A DNA stretch of 64,000 nt. Source: Myotis daubentonii. Lineage: Eukaryota; Chordata; Mammalia; Chiroptera; Vespertilionidae. The notes below the pieces were generated by a model that was not told the origin of the DNA, ran no database searches, and saw nothing but the letters and a program-made list of their open reading frames with translations. The stretch spans positions 19,701,715 through 19,765,714 of the forward strand of contig NC_081844.1 in NCBI RefSeq assembly GCF_963259705.1. The letters run 5' to 3'. A program made the position numbers and the translations under genes. Positions 46,219 through 57,048 of this stretch are shown here, one piece after another (position 1 is the stretch's first letter; each line of letters starts with the position of its first letter).

Positions 46219-48203
46219 GGGAGAAACCAAGATGGCGGCATAGGTAAACACCGGAGATTGCTGCTTCACACAACCACTTCAAAAATACAGCTAAAAGACG
46301 GAACGGACATCATCCAGAACCACAGGAAGTCTGGCTGAGTGGAAATTCTACAACTAGAAGGAAAGAGAAAAGCATACCGAGACTCAGAGGAGGCGCAGTG
46401 CGGAAGTAAAATACTAAGGTGCGGAGGTGCGTGCAGAGCAGGCTGGCGGCTGAGGGCACTGTTGTCGTTTTCAATTGGGAGGGAGTCTCAGGCTCTGAGC
46501 TCCAGTTCCGGGCGAGTCTCTGGGGACCCAGACTCAAACAGGAGAAGCAGGACTGTCTGGCATCGGTTGGAACTCGAGGGCAGCTTTCTCTCCGAGGTAC
46601 TTGCAGCAATTGCTGGGACACTGAGAAGCAGAGCCTCTGAAGGCAGGACTGAGAGCAGCCATAACTGCTCGCTCCGCCCGCCCTGTTGATCCCCTGGGAC
46701 CCGCCACACCCAAGCCTTGCACAGAGGCATTTGCTGAATAGCCTCAGGCAGAGGCTAGATTAGCACCTCCCTAGAGATCAGGACAGAAGTTCTCCCACTG
46801 CAGACACAGCGGATTCTCACAGCCAGTTGGCCTGGAGGTCAAATCCCCCCCAGTGTTACCTACAACAATCAAGGCTTAACTACAACAAGACTGTGCACAA
46901 AGACCACAAGGGGGTGCACCCAGAAAGCATAAAAAATGTGGAGACAAAGAAACAGGACACAAATGACAGAAATGGAGGAAAGCAAACTGCTGGATATAGA
47001 GTTCAAAACCACACTTTTAAGGTGTTTCAAGAACTGTCTAGAAGCCGCTGATAAATTTAGTAAGACCCTCAAAAAGACTGGTGAGACCGCCGATAAATGT
47101 AGTGAGATCCTCAAGAAATCTAGTGAGACCCTCGATGTTGTGATAAAGGACCAACTAGAAATTAAGCATACACTGACTGAAATAAAGAATATTATACAGA
47201 CTCCCAACAGCAGACCAGAGGAGCGCAAGAATCAAGTCAAAGATTTGAAATATGAAGAAGCAAAAAACACCCAACCGGAAAAGCAAAATGAAAAAAGAAT
47301 CTGAAAATACGAAGATTGTGTAAGGAGCCTCTGAGACAGCTTCAAGCGTACCAACATCAGAATTATAGGGGTGCCAGAAGATGAGAGAGAGCAAGATATT
47401 GAAAACCTATTTGAAGAAATAATGACAGAAAACTTCCTCTACCTGGTGAAAGAAATAGACTTACAAGTCCAGGAAGCGCAGAGAACCCCAAGCAAAAGGA
47501 ATCCAAAGAGGACCACACCAAGACACATCATAATTAAAATGCCAAGAGCAAAAGACAAAGAGAGAGAATCTTAAAAGCAGCAAGAGAAAGAAAGTCAGTT
47601 ACCTACAAGGGAATACCCATACGACTGTCAACTGATTTCTCAACAGAAACTTTGCAGGCCAGAAGGGAGTGGCAAGAAATATTCAAAGTGATGAATACCA
47701 AGAACCTACAACCAAGACTACTTTATCCAGCAAAGCTATCATTCAGAATTGAAAGTCAGATAAAGAGCTTCACAGATAAGGAACAGCTAAAGGAGTTCAT
47801 CACCACCAAACCAGTATTATATGAAATGCTGAAAGGTATCCTTTAAGAAGAAGAGGAAGAAGAAGAAAAAGGTAAAGATACAAATTATGAACAACAAATT
47901 CACATCTATCAACAAGTGAATCTAAAAATCAAGGGAATACATAATCTGATGAACAGAATGAACTGGTGATTATAATAGAATCAGGGGCATAGAAAGGGAA
48001 TGGACTGACTATTCTTGGGGGGGAAGGGGGTGTGGGGGATGCGGGAAGAGACTGGACAAAAATCGTGCACCTATGGATGAGGACAGTGGGTGGTGAGTGA
48101 GGGCGGAAGGTGGGGTGGGAACTGGGTGGAGGGGAGTTGTGGGGGGTAAAAAGAGGAACAACTGTAATAATCTGAACAATAAAGATTTAATTAAAAAAAA
48201 AAA
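46219..48203 (+). mobile_element. HAL1-like half-LINE, apparently full length
   Basis: It has an L1-type 5' end (gaaaccaagatggcgg), an ORF1-like region, no ORF2, a G-rich 3'UTR and an A-rich tail. The whole 1985-bp unit is flanked by a 17-bp duplication aagaatgagaatcaggg at 46202-46218 and 48204-48220. The lack of any endonuclease or reverse-transcriptase sequence inside an otherwise complete insertion is the HAL1 structure. It must have been mobilised by L1. The 3' end recurs at 7457. Confidence 0.8.
46936..47846 (+). pseudogene. Broken ORF1p of the HAL1-like element
   Basis: Three open segments follow each other: a Lys/Glu-rich probable coiled coil (46936-47304), an RRM-like part with NIRIIGVPEDEREQDIENLF (within 47371-47574) and a C-terminal part with YPAKLSFRIESQIKSFTDKE (47652-47846). 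Stops separate them, so no full ORF1p RNA-binding chaperone can be made. Confidence 0.75.
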
Positions 48204-48220
48204 AAGAATGAGAATCAGGG

Positions 48221-48564
48221 CACCTGCAGGGGAGGGTTTAACCCCTCGCCCGTGGATGGGTCCCTGTGGCTCTCACTGAGCCATCTACGGGGCCTCTAGG
48301 TTCCAGTTCCCCGGGAGTGAACTGGGGCACAGAGAGGGCGCCCACCTACCAGAGCTCACACAGCCAACCGAGGCCAAGGGGTTGGTGGGATTTGGACTCT
48401 GGCCTGCGAATCCGTGGGTGACCCCTCACCATTTTTTTTACCGGCTTGGCCTCTAGTGGTGATGGGCTGGTCTCTATTCACAAGGAGCATGCGTGGCTTT
48501 TGTAAACAGAAAAGAAAAGAAAAAAAGAAAGAAGAAAATTCCCCAGTAAAGATAATTCTTCTTT
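48221..48564. other. Intergenic, nothing recognised
   Basis: Short unique stretch ending in an A/G-rich tract. Confidence 0.4.
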
Positions 48565-48785
48565 TTTAAATATGTATTTTTATTGATTTCAGAAAGGAAG
48601 GGGGAGAGAGAGAGAGAAACATCAAGGATGAGAAAGAATCATCGATTGGCCGCTCCTGCACGCTCCCCAGTGGGGACTGAGCCCTCAACCCTGCAACCCG
48701 GGCATGCGCCCCTGACCGGAATTGAACCCGGGACCCCTCAGTCCCCAGGCCAATGTTCCATCCATTGAGCCAAACCAGCCAGGGC
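48565..48785 (-). mobile_element. VES SINE
   Basis: Flanked by aagataattctt / aaggtaattctt. First of two SINEs at the same target. Confidence 0.88.
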
Positions 48786-48799
48786 AAGGTAATTCTTTT

Positions 48800-49018
48800 T
48801 TTTAAAAAATATATTTTATTGATTTTTTACAGAGAGGAAGGGAGAGAGATAGAGAGTTAGAAACATCGATGAGAGAGAAACATCGATCAGCCGCCCCCTG
48901 CACATCTCCCACCGGGGATGTGCCCACAACCCAGGTACATGCCCTTGACCGGAATCGAACCTGGGACCCTTCAGTCCGCAAGCCAACGCTCTATCCACTG
49001 AGCCAAACCGGTTTCGGC
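48800..49018 (-). mobile_element. VES SINE (gtttcggc subfamily)
   Basis: Flanked by aaggtaattctttt at 48786-48799 and from 49019, so it used the target duplication left by the SINE beside it. Confidence 0.92.
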
Positions 49019-49032
49019 AAGGTAATTCTTTT

Positions 49033-50505
49033 AAAAGGTGTGTTATGCAGACTCTGCTTTAGTAAAACCATGTGTGCAGGTGGATTTATGCAAACACTGA
49101 TGAACACCTGGGTGACGAGGTAGGGTGACACGCACCCTTTAGACCTTCACATTCTCTGCTTCTAGTCCCAAAGCTAACACAGTGACTCACTGACGGAGCT
49201 GGTCCTCCCCTATAGCAAACCAGCCTTCCTGGGAGGAGTCCAGGAAGGAATCTGAGGCTCCTGATTCAATGCCAGCCCTGCCCCGGCTGAGCCTCATTTC
49301 TCGGCTTATTTCCCAGTTGGGGAAACTGAGGCCTCTTGGTGCCGTCCTGTGGGAACCTCCTGAAGGACCCCCACGCCTTCGTGTTGGTCAGGACCCTCCT
49401 CTAAGCAAGGCCTTGTGCTTAGAGCCCTGCAATCTTCACATTATTCTTTGTCACCAAGAGATCAATGTCATGAATGAGAACACAATGAGCAGCCTAGTCA
49501 GGATTAGAGGTGACACACCAGGTCCTGCGTGCGGCCTCCCCACCAGGTGCTCATACATACTCACACCTACACTGAAAGGGAAGGCCGAGGTGGCCTCGAT
49601 TCTATGGATAGGGAAACTGAGGCCAGAGAGGTCAAAGAACTCATTCAAGAAAGGTCAGTCCTGCCTTTAACCACCACCTGATGGGACCTCCTTTAGTCTG
49701 CTATGTTGGTGGTGAGTTCCTCATCATTGGGAGCAATCAAGCCCAGCCAGACTCCCATCAGGAGGGATGACAATGGGCATCCTTCCTGGTTCACGGTGGG
49801 GGGGAAGAGTGGGGGCATGTTGCTCGCTGCTCCAATCTGGACCTTAGATGCAGTGGCAGGAAGTCACCCAGTGGCATTCTACCTCTTGGGGCCAAACTGG
49901 CTTGTCTGGATTCCCCGCGTCTGCCCTGGAGCAGATCATCTCTGAGGCCCCTTCTTGGTTTCCCCACACTCTTGGGGTCATCACACACTTTGGGATGAGA
50001 GGAAGGAAGAACAGGTGTCAGCCTGGGCTGGTTAAATACCAGCCACTTATCTAGGCCGGATTGGGGCCTAGCCTTGGGGCCTAATAATTGTTTGACACTG
50101 AGGCCGCACCTGTCCCTATGACTTCCTCCGCCGTGTCTGGTGTGGCAGCAGCCTCCACGCCGTGGAAGCTCAAAGGGCAGTGGCAGGAAATGGTGGTCCC
50201 AGGGCTGGCTCCAAACCTGACCAGTTCCCCCTGGACCCTGAACCCCAGATCTGGGCCACAGGAAACCCTGGCCTGGGTAGGGTGGAGGATCCTCAGTTTA
50301 CCCACCTGGAAAGTGGCCATGAAAAAAAAGTCCAATCCGGAGGAAAAGTTGGTTGGGAACTAGCTAATGATGTAATTGTGATTATACTAATAATAGTTAT
50401 TATTCCGATAGTGATGGTGACGGTTGAAGTTCCCGGGCACCCACGTCGTAACCATCGGGCTCACTGGCTGATCTCCCCTTCACCGCTTTCACCTGCACCA
50501 TGACC
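49033..50505. other. Intergenic, nothing recognised
   Basis: No exon or repeat family identified. Confidence 0.4.
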
Positions 50506-50513
50506 TCCTAGAG

Positions 50514-50722
50514 CAGCGATGGCGAACCTTTGAGCTCAGCGTGTCAGCATTTTGAAAAACCCCAACTTAACTCTGGTGCCGCGTCACACAGAGACATGTT
50601 TTGATATTTGCAACCAGAGTAAAACAAAGACTTATATTTTTGATATTTATTTTATATATTTAAATGCCATTTAACAAAGAAAAATCAACCAAAAAAATGA
50701 GTTCATAGGTTGGCCATCACTG
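50514..50722 (+). mobile_element. Short hAT MITE
   Basis: Ends cagcgatggcgaacctttg and cataggttggccatcactg are inverted repeats. Flanked by the 8-bp near-duplication tcctagag/tcctaggg. The family resembles non-autonomous hATs known from Myotis. Confidence 0.82.
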
Positions 50723-50939
50723 TCCTAGGGAAAGTGAAACTCAGAGACCTAAGGTCACTCACTTGAGGCCCCCCCCCGTGGCCAGAAGTACCCTAATCAT
50801 AAAGCCTCTGCCTGCTGAACACCTTGTAGTCCTCCTGGGAGCTGGGTCTTGTCCTGCCTCACAGAGGAGAAACCGAGTCACGTCTAGGCGCCAGCAGCAA
50901 CCTGCTCAAACCACACGGCAAGGCACTGGCCGAGCAGAG

Positions 50940-51960
50940 ATCTGACCCCCAGGGGAAGTCGTGGCTGGGGCCCCCAGGTCTAAATGCGGCCCAGGGCCTG
51001 GCATGGCGGGGGCCATGGACGAGGCGGGGGGGGGGGGCAGCAATTCCCGCACGTAACAGTAATAAGCCCCACCTGGGCCCCAGGTGTTCTTCCTGCCCAA
51101 ACCCTCCCAACCAGTGCCCCTAACAACCTCAACAATGAGACAACAGTAATAGTAACGGCCAGAGCCCTCCACTCCCGCTTCAGGTCCCGCCCGATCCTGG
51201 GAGGAGGGCAGGGGGGGCAGGGGTCCGGGGCCACCTCGCTTGTCCATCGGGACAGTGCAGGGCTCGGGGATGTCAGAGTCCCGGGTGGCCTCGGCCTCCC
51301 CTCTCCGCTGGCGTGGGGGAGACTTCCTGCCCAGCCAGCCTTGGAGAAGCCGGGGTTAGCAGGGATGAGTGAGGACCGGGGGGGGGGGGGGGGGGGGCGG
51401 AGGAGAGGCTCCGGGATCTCCTCGCAGGTCCACGGTCAACGCGCGCGGAGATCTGACCCCAGGTACCTGCCCGAGGTTCCCCAATGTCCCACTTCCTCCC
51501 TTCCACCATGGGGGCTCCACCCCGGGGGAACCCCAACACTCACCCCCAGACACGGACCGGTCTCCGACCGCTGCTCCTCTCCGCTGTCGACCAGGAGGAA
51601 GAGCTCCACCTGGGCGTGCGCTCCGGTGCCAGGCGCCTTCCCGCCTCCCCGCGGGCCTCGCCTCCCGCCAGCACATCCCTCCCCGCACCCGCACCCGAGC
51701 CCCAGCTGGGCCGAGTTTCCTGGTGGCCCGGTCGAGATCGCCCCGCCGGCCCCGCCTTCTTCCCTCCCCGGCCCCGCCCCTTCCCCTCTGCGGCCGGCTG
51801 TTTCCCCCGCCGGCCTTCTCCTGGCCTCCCGGTCCCCCAGGGCTCACAGCGCTCCTGGAGTCCAACCACAGCGGGTAGTGAGCCCCCCGCCGCTGGTGGT
51901 GTGCAAGCCGCGCCTTGTCAGTCCCGGGCCCAGGGCCCGCCCAGCGCTGGTCCAACGTGT
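50940..51960. promoter_or_regulatory. CpG-rich segment, possible CpG island
   Basis: A kilobase of high GC with many CpGs, an exceptional 20-base G run at 51378-51397 and long open frames on both strands due to base composition. It could be a promoter of a neighbouring gene (in human order FCHO1 follows B3GNT3) or a distal B3GNT3 first exon. No splice-supported exon was identified. Confidence 0.4.
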
Positions 51961-52076
51961 GTCCAGTGAAGAGAGGATTGAAAGAGGGCGGGAGGTAGTT
52001 TGAACTGAAGCACAGTGGTCTCTCCTTTGGAAAAACGGATGTTTAAAACTGCTGTTTGAACTACTCTGTTACTTTT

Positions 52077-52285
52077 ATTTTTTAAAATATTTTTATTGAT
52101 TTCAGAGAGGAAGGGAGGGGAAGAGAGAGAGAGAAACATCAATGATGAGAGGGAATCATTGATGGGCTGCCTCCTGCAGGTTGGACCAAGCCCGCAACCC
52201 AGACATGTGCCCTTGACCGCAATCGAACCTGGGACCCTTCAGTCCGCAGGCTGATGCTCTATCCACCGAGCCAAACTGGCCAGGG
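52077..52285 (-). mobile_element. VES SINE nested in LTR
   Basis: Flanked by ctactctgtta-like repeats at about 52061 and 52286. Confidence 0.88.
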
Positions 52286-52324
52286 CTACTCTGTTATTTT
52301 TTTATAATCTCTTATTCTATAAAA

Positions 52325-52590
52325 TATGCTGGGGTCCGACCCCAGCAGGTCCAGGGGTCCCCAAAGGTGTGGACGGAGTCGGCGAAGAAGGAATGACACG
52401 AAGACAGCGTTCAGTTGATCAGCAGCCTAGCCCGGATCTCTAGCCAAGTTCTGGTTAGGATCTCCAGCCAAGTTCTGGTTAGGATCTCCAGCCAGGTTCT
52501 GTGTCCATGTTCTCTTCCTAGGTTCTCCAGCCAGGTTCTCCAGGTTCTCCAGCCAGGTTCTGTAGCCATGTTCCCTTGCTAGGTTCTCCA
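52325..52590. repeat. Inserted segment with ggttctccagcca tandem repeats
   Basis: Absent from the LTR copy at 8081. Begins with the palindrome ctggggtccgaccccag and contains several imperfect copies of a ccaagttctggttaggatct / ggttctccagcca unit. Possibly part of another LTR; family unknown. Confidence 0.55.
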
Positions 52591-52910
52591 GCCAGGTTTA
52601 TAACTTTGGTTTTTAGCTCGAATAATAGAAAAGATAAACTGACCTTGCAAGCTAGCCATCGAAAGGGGCTGATACACTGATACTGATATTAACTCACATT
52701 TCCCTCCAAGTGTTTGTTCATCCCAGGTTACAGGCGTCTGTATAGATATGATATGTACTCAAAGTTACAAGCTGTCTGTGTAGATATGACAGGTGTTTGA
52801 TTAAATACGATATGTACTCAAGGTTACAAGCTGTCTTAAACAAAGAAGGAGAAGGAAATAAAAAAGGAAATACTCCCTCCTGAGTTTGCTCATGATTTGA
52901 CCGAGGTAAT

Positions 52911-53322
52911 TGTTAGGTGGAAAGGGGGTCCAGGAGCTGATGCATGCCTCCGCCAGGCAGATGGTGACGTAGACCCTTCCTAGAATCCGTAACAGGCCAG
53001 TGCACCAGGTAGATGGTGACGCAGATACCGGTCAGCCCTGGAATTCCTAACAGGTCAGCTACCGGGAAGATGCCGACACCTGGAAACCGCGACGCCCCCC
53101 CCCCCCCCCCACCCCGCGGCGGGAACTCCCACCGCGCATGCTCCCCCGCCCTCACTGAACAGCTGTATAAAAAAAGCGCCCCCCTCCCTGTTGGCGCGGA
53201 TCCACGTGCCCTGTCTTTGGGGCCCCCCGGGGAGGCAGAATAAAGCCTTTCCTTTCTTTCTTTTCTGATTCACTGGACTCTCTTTATTTCCTACGCCGCC
53301 TCCGGAGCCACCTAACCTACCA
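52911..53322 (+). mobile_element. Nested solo LTR, gammaretrovirus-like
   Basis: 412 bp from tgttaggtgg to cacctaacctacca, with a TATA box (tataaaaaaa, 53166) and polyadenylation signal aataaagcc (53239). Flanks gtaat/gcaat. Absent from the sister LTR at 8081, where the sequence is continuous. Confidence 0.75.
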
Positions 53323-53419
53323 GCAATCTGCTCTGAACCTGCGCGCAATAAAGATGACTCCTAACCAACTGGCTCCGTAGGCGTCTTGTCCAGCTCGCTG
53401 ATTTGCGATCCAACAGAAC

Positions 53420-53744
53420 CCAGTGGTTCCTCGGGTCTCTGTAAGCGCGTGGGAAGTTGTGAGCCCTAAAAACGGAGACCCCATACCTCAGAGGCTACGG
53501 TCTAGCATTCGGAAAGAGTCCGGAAGTTGCAAGCCCGATTGGAAGATTCTTGGGGTTGAGGCTAGTGAAGATTTGAAACCTCCTCACCCCAACCCGGAGC
53601 TGTGTCTGTCTGAGTCAGAAGTTTCTAATCTTGACAGGATGGGGTCAGGAGATCTGGGTCCACAGATCTGTGGACAAGCTCAGGGACGGCCTGCGTGGCA
53701 GCCTAGCAGGCTCAGAGACCTAGAGTAACCACAAAGGATGGTCT
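53420..53744. other. Intergenic between LTR insertions
   Basis: No match recognised. It was contiguous with the sequence from 57530 before the provirus inserted. Confidence 0.4.
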
Positions 53745-54225
53745 TGTGAGACCCCCGAAGCGGGACCCTCACTCTGTCCCACAGATCGACGGCGACCCCA
53801 ATCAACCGCAGGAGACGTCACTTGATGCAAAACGCAAGAGGCTTTATTCTTTATTCCAGCGCGCTGGGGCCCAACCCGTACTCACACAAGAGCAGAGGAG
53901 TTGTGCGCCCAGCAAGGAGTTTTTCAGCTAATTATATGCTAAAATCACACATCAGGGAGGGGTTGCATGCAGGAGGGTAAGAGGAGCTTGATAGGGATAA
54001 GGCACTCCTTCCTGGTGTTTTACAGCCTGTTCCTCTCAAGGTTGATTGAAGCTGGGTTTACTCAACCCATCCTTTGTTGGGGCTATCTCCTGTAATAGCC
54101 TTGGGGAGGGCGTCATTCCCTCTGTTCCTATCTCTAGTGGGGGAAGCCTAGGGAGTTGAGATAAAACAGGCAGCTAGGCCTGGCAGCTGGGCCTGTGCAG
54201 TTTGTAAGATTCTTTTATTCTTTCA
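53745..54225 (-). repeat. 3' LTR of the provirus
   Basis: Minus strand reads TGAAAGAATAAAAG to GGTCTCACA. Contains a TATA-like element (complement of 53927-53941) and aataaagcctcttgcg as polyadenylation signal and R region, similar to other gammaretroviral LTRs. Confidence 0.93.
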
Positions 54226-54240
54226 TTCCCCCATTTGCTT
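54226..54240 (-). other. Polypurine tract
   Basis: Minus strand AAGCAAATGGGGGAA immediately precedes the 3' LTR, the expected plus-strand primer of reverse transcription. Confidence 0.8.
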
Positions 54241-54255
54241 TTTGGTAAGTTCTAA

Positions 54256-54470
54256 TCATGGAACTTCTGTCTCTAGACATTCCTCTTCGAAACTATCTCT
54301 ATGGCGGAGAGACTGGTATTGCTGCCTGAGCACTAGTACTTGAAAGGTGACCAGTCGGTTTAAGATACAGGGCCCAAAAGTAAGAATTAAAAGCAATATA
54401 ATAAGAGGACCCATAAGGGTGGATATGAGGGTCCACTGAGTCCTAGACTTCTCTGTTTTGCCTGGGCTGT
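54256..54470 (-). pseudogene. env TM C-terminal fragment
   Basis: An open stretch on the minus strand contains a hydrophobic membrane span followed by the conserved GPCILNRL motif of gammaretroviral TM tails, then a stop. Everything upstream (SU, fusion peptide, most of TM) is deleted; the frame is closed by a stop at the junction with the pol fragment. Confidence 0.75.
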
Positions 54471-54471
54471 C

Positions 54472-54735
54472 TTAAGCCAGGTGTGATGAAGCCAAGTCGG
54501 GATCCCGTCGACCTGACCGCCGTGGGGGTGGTCCTTTCAGTCCTTGGGTGGCAAATTTCTTTACCCAAACAGTGTCACCAGGTTGGAAGGGATGAACCGG
54601 ATACAGGCAGATCATCTTGGACGTGCTTCTGGTCTGCTTGCTGGGTAGACTGTAAAACCTGAAAGAACTTGAGTAAACTGGTGAGATGAGTAGTACAGGG
54701 TCTGGAAGAGTCACTAGAATCTGTAAAGGCCCCAC
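54472..54735 (-). pseudogene. pol integrase C-terminal fragment
   Basis: Contains HPFQPGDTVWVK, typical of the gammaretroviral integrase C-terminal domain, then diverges into unrelated frame. No catalytic core residues are present. Confidence 0.65.
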
Positions 54736-56522
54736 TGGTTTTAGGGCAGCCTCCTGGGCTGCTTTGTCTGCAGCCTAGTTCCCTCCTGCTTCTGGGGAGT
54801 CAGTGCCAGTTGACCCATTGTCCTTGCTCTGCTCATGTCTGTCTAACTGCTTATTATATTACCTCAAGGATCCTGGCTCTGAATTCTTTCAGGGAAAATG
54901 GGCGTTGAATTCTCTTCTGTAGCTGCTTCGTGCTGAGGAGGGACAGAAGTTTCTCTCAGAGCCAAGAGATCCTTGCTATCTGTCAGAGGGACGATGAGGC
55001 CTGGGCACAGAAGGAGGTAGGCTTGTGACCTGGCAGAGACAAACTGTAACAAATGGTCTGGTGGGAGGGAAAGAAAACATTTCAGTTTTAATAACCTCTG
55101 TTGAAATAGGATTTTTCTCCTTAAAACTCCTCTATGGCTATCAAAAAGCCAAATCAAGACCAATTTATCTACTGTATTCAATTTGGCCTGATGTTTGCAT
55201 AAATACAACAAGAATGGTAACTGACTACCTGTGCTGGAATCTCATGGTTGAATCTTAATGTGCCCCGTAGGGCCAGGAAGCCAAGCCATCCAGCTGCCAT
55301 CAGGCCTGCCTGCTGTATCTGCTGCGTTAGGTGAATCCCTCACCTGTAGCAACTCCACCTGAGCCCACGCTCTAGGCTTTAAGGCCCATCTCAGTAGCCC
55401 TCCTACTCGTTGTGGCCCAGAGTGTGTGGGGGTTTCGCAGGGATGCAGAGGCATCCTTATTGCTCCCCTTCTACTCTTACCAACCGCCAGTGATGGTAGG
55501 GCATGGGCCTGACGCTCCAGCGCCAGCCATCTCCAGGGCTCCCAAGCAGGATACCAGGCTTTTCCTGTGGCACCTTTTTTTGGCTTCAAGTCGTCAGAGG
55601 TCAGACAGGTTTCTTTAAAACATGATACTCCAGTCAAAGTTTTCATTAAATAAAACCACTACTGGAAACTGGTCTTATTGAATTTATGCAAAGAAATGTA
55701 TTGCCATGACTTATTAAGCATTGCCAAATTTCAGAGGAATTACATGAGGAGAAAAAGCCACTGACCTGCCTTAAGATCTTCTGATTTTCCTTGTAACTGT
55801 TAGATTTCTTTTATCATTCTCCCTAAGTACTTTGGCATAACTATTTACCCTCTGTTTAGGGAGGCAGAATGTAAATTATTTACTCTTTCTGACCTACTGG
55901 CCTGTATCATTTGATTAATTTCCTTTCAACATTTCTCTTCTCCTTCTTATCACATACACAACCTTTCTAAATTTTATACTTTCAAATTATCCTTTAAACC
56001 TTCTTTCTATGTCCTTAAAAAATGCATAACCATGCCTCAGACCTTCTACTCAGTAATTCCTTATTCTTAGAAACCTCAATCCTTTAATGATTACCATAAA
56101 GTAAACAGCCAGTATTTCTTAGATTACTAAAACCAGGTGCTTCCATCCTTATGCAATTTCAAGTATACTGTATTCGTCTAATTTAGTCTTGGAAGGGTTA
56201 AAGAGAACAAAACGGGGCAGAGAGAAACTTACTGAGCTTAGCAGCTTGCGGCCTTGAGTCCAGCAGATAAGTAAAAATCAACAAAACTTCTGGTCTGCTT
56301 TCCCTGCCGACGGCCCCCCTCTTTTCTGTATTAACCATTTCCTCAGCTGCTCTCCCTCCTAGATTTTCACTCAGGTACCCGCCTGACCAAAGTTTTGGAG
56401 CCACACAAAGGAGAGGAGAGGGCAGGCCCCCTCCCTCCACACTCGCACACTTTCACCAGACATTCATTCAGCAAAGGCATTTAGCTATCACAACACACAG
56501 TTTTTCTCAATCAGTAACATTT

Positions 56523-56651
56523 TTAAGCTTCAAGGTCCCAAGTTCTCAGCAGTTCTGGAAAACCACACCTGAGGCTGGCAAGCAGGTTTGACCCAGCCCT
56601 TGACTTTAAAATGACCATAATGCTTAAAGGAGTAGTTTGAGTCTGTCCCAT
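56523..56651 (-). pseudogene. gag matrix N-terminal fragment
   Basis: Begins MGQT, the myristoylation-type start of gammaretroviral matrix, and stops after 42 codons. Homologous sequence occurs in the older ERV at 59887. Confidence 0.75.
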
Positions 56652-57028
56652 AGCGTCCGTCCAGGGAGTCCACAAAATCAAACAAAAGAACACAGACACC
56701 AAACAAACAAAGACACCTAAGAACAGCCTTCCGACCCCGCGGAAGAAAAACTGAAAACAAAGCAAATGGGGGCTTTTACACCCCCCCAAATGGGGGCTCA
56801 AGGCATCCCTTGACTCCTCCTCTACCCTTGGGGCGTCCCCCAGGGCTGCAACCTGTGGTCCTCCAGGCACGACTACCGACCACTGTTCGGCCACTCTCAC
56901 GAGTTGCCGAACGGCTGCCAAACCGAAAGCGCGCACTCAAATCCAGACCACTTGACAAACACAAGACAGAGACAAACAACCCCTTCTTACCTCCAAGGTC
57001 GGCTCCGCGGATGAGGGGTGGTCGTCTA

Positions 57029-57046
57029 ATCCCGGACGAGCCCCCA
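57029..57046 (-). other. tRNA-Pro primer binding site
   Basis: Minus strand TGGGGGCTCGTCCGGGAT lies two bases after the 5' LTR. It is an exact 18-base tRNA-Pro complement. Confidence 0.95.
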
Positions 57047-57048
57047 AA

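Larger units (their letters stand above)
52006..53415 (+). mobile_element. Solo LTR (family of 8081-8555) with three nested insertions
   Basis: Outer parts match the LTR at 8081 (tgaagcacag start, gcgatccaaca end). The whole is flanked by a 4-bp duplication gaac at 52002-52005 and 53416-53419, so it is a solo LTR, not half a provirus. Inserted within it are a VES SINE, a 266-bp repeat-containing segment and another solo LTR. A local duplication of the atatgtactcaa-ttacaagctgt segment occurs near 52745-52835. Confidence 0.78.

Noticed and set aside
50984..52003. 339-codon open frame in the CpG-rich segment
   Set aside because: Low-complexity Pro/Arg/Gly composition, overlapping open frames on the other strand and no recognisable domain.
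54864..55211. Intact retroviral gene inside the provirus (115 codons)
   Set aside because: No retroviral domain is recognisable and the frame has no conserved start or context.
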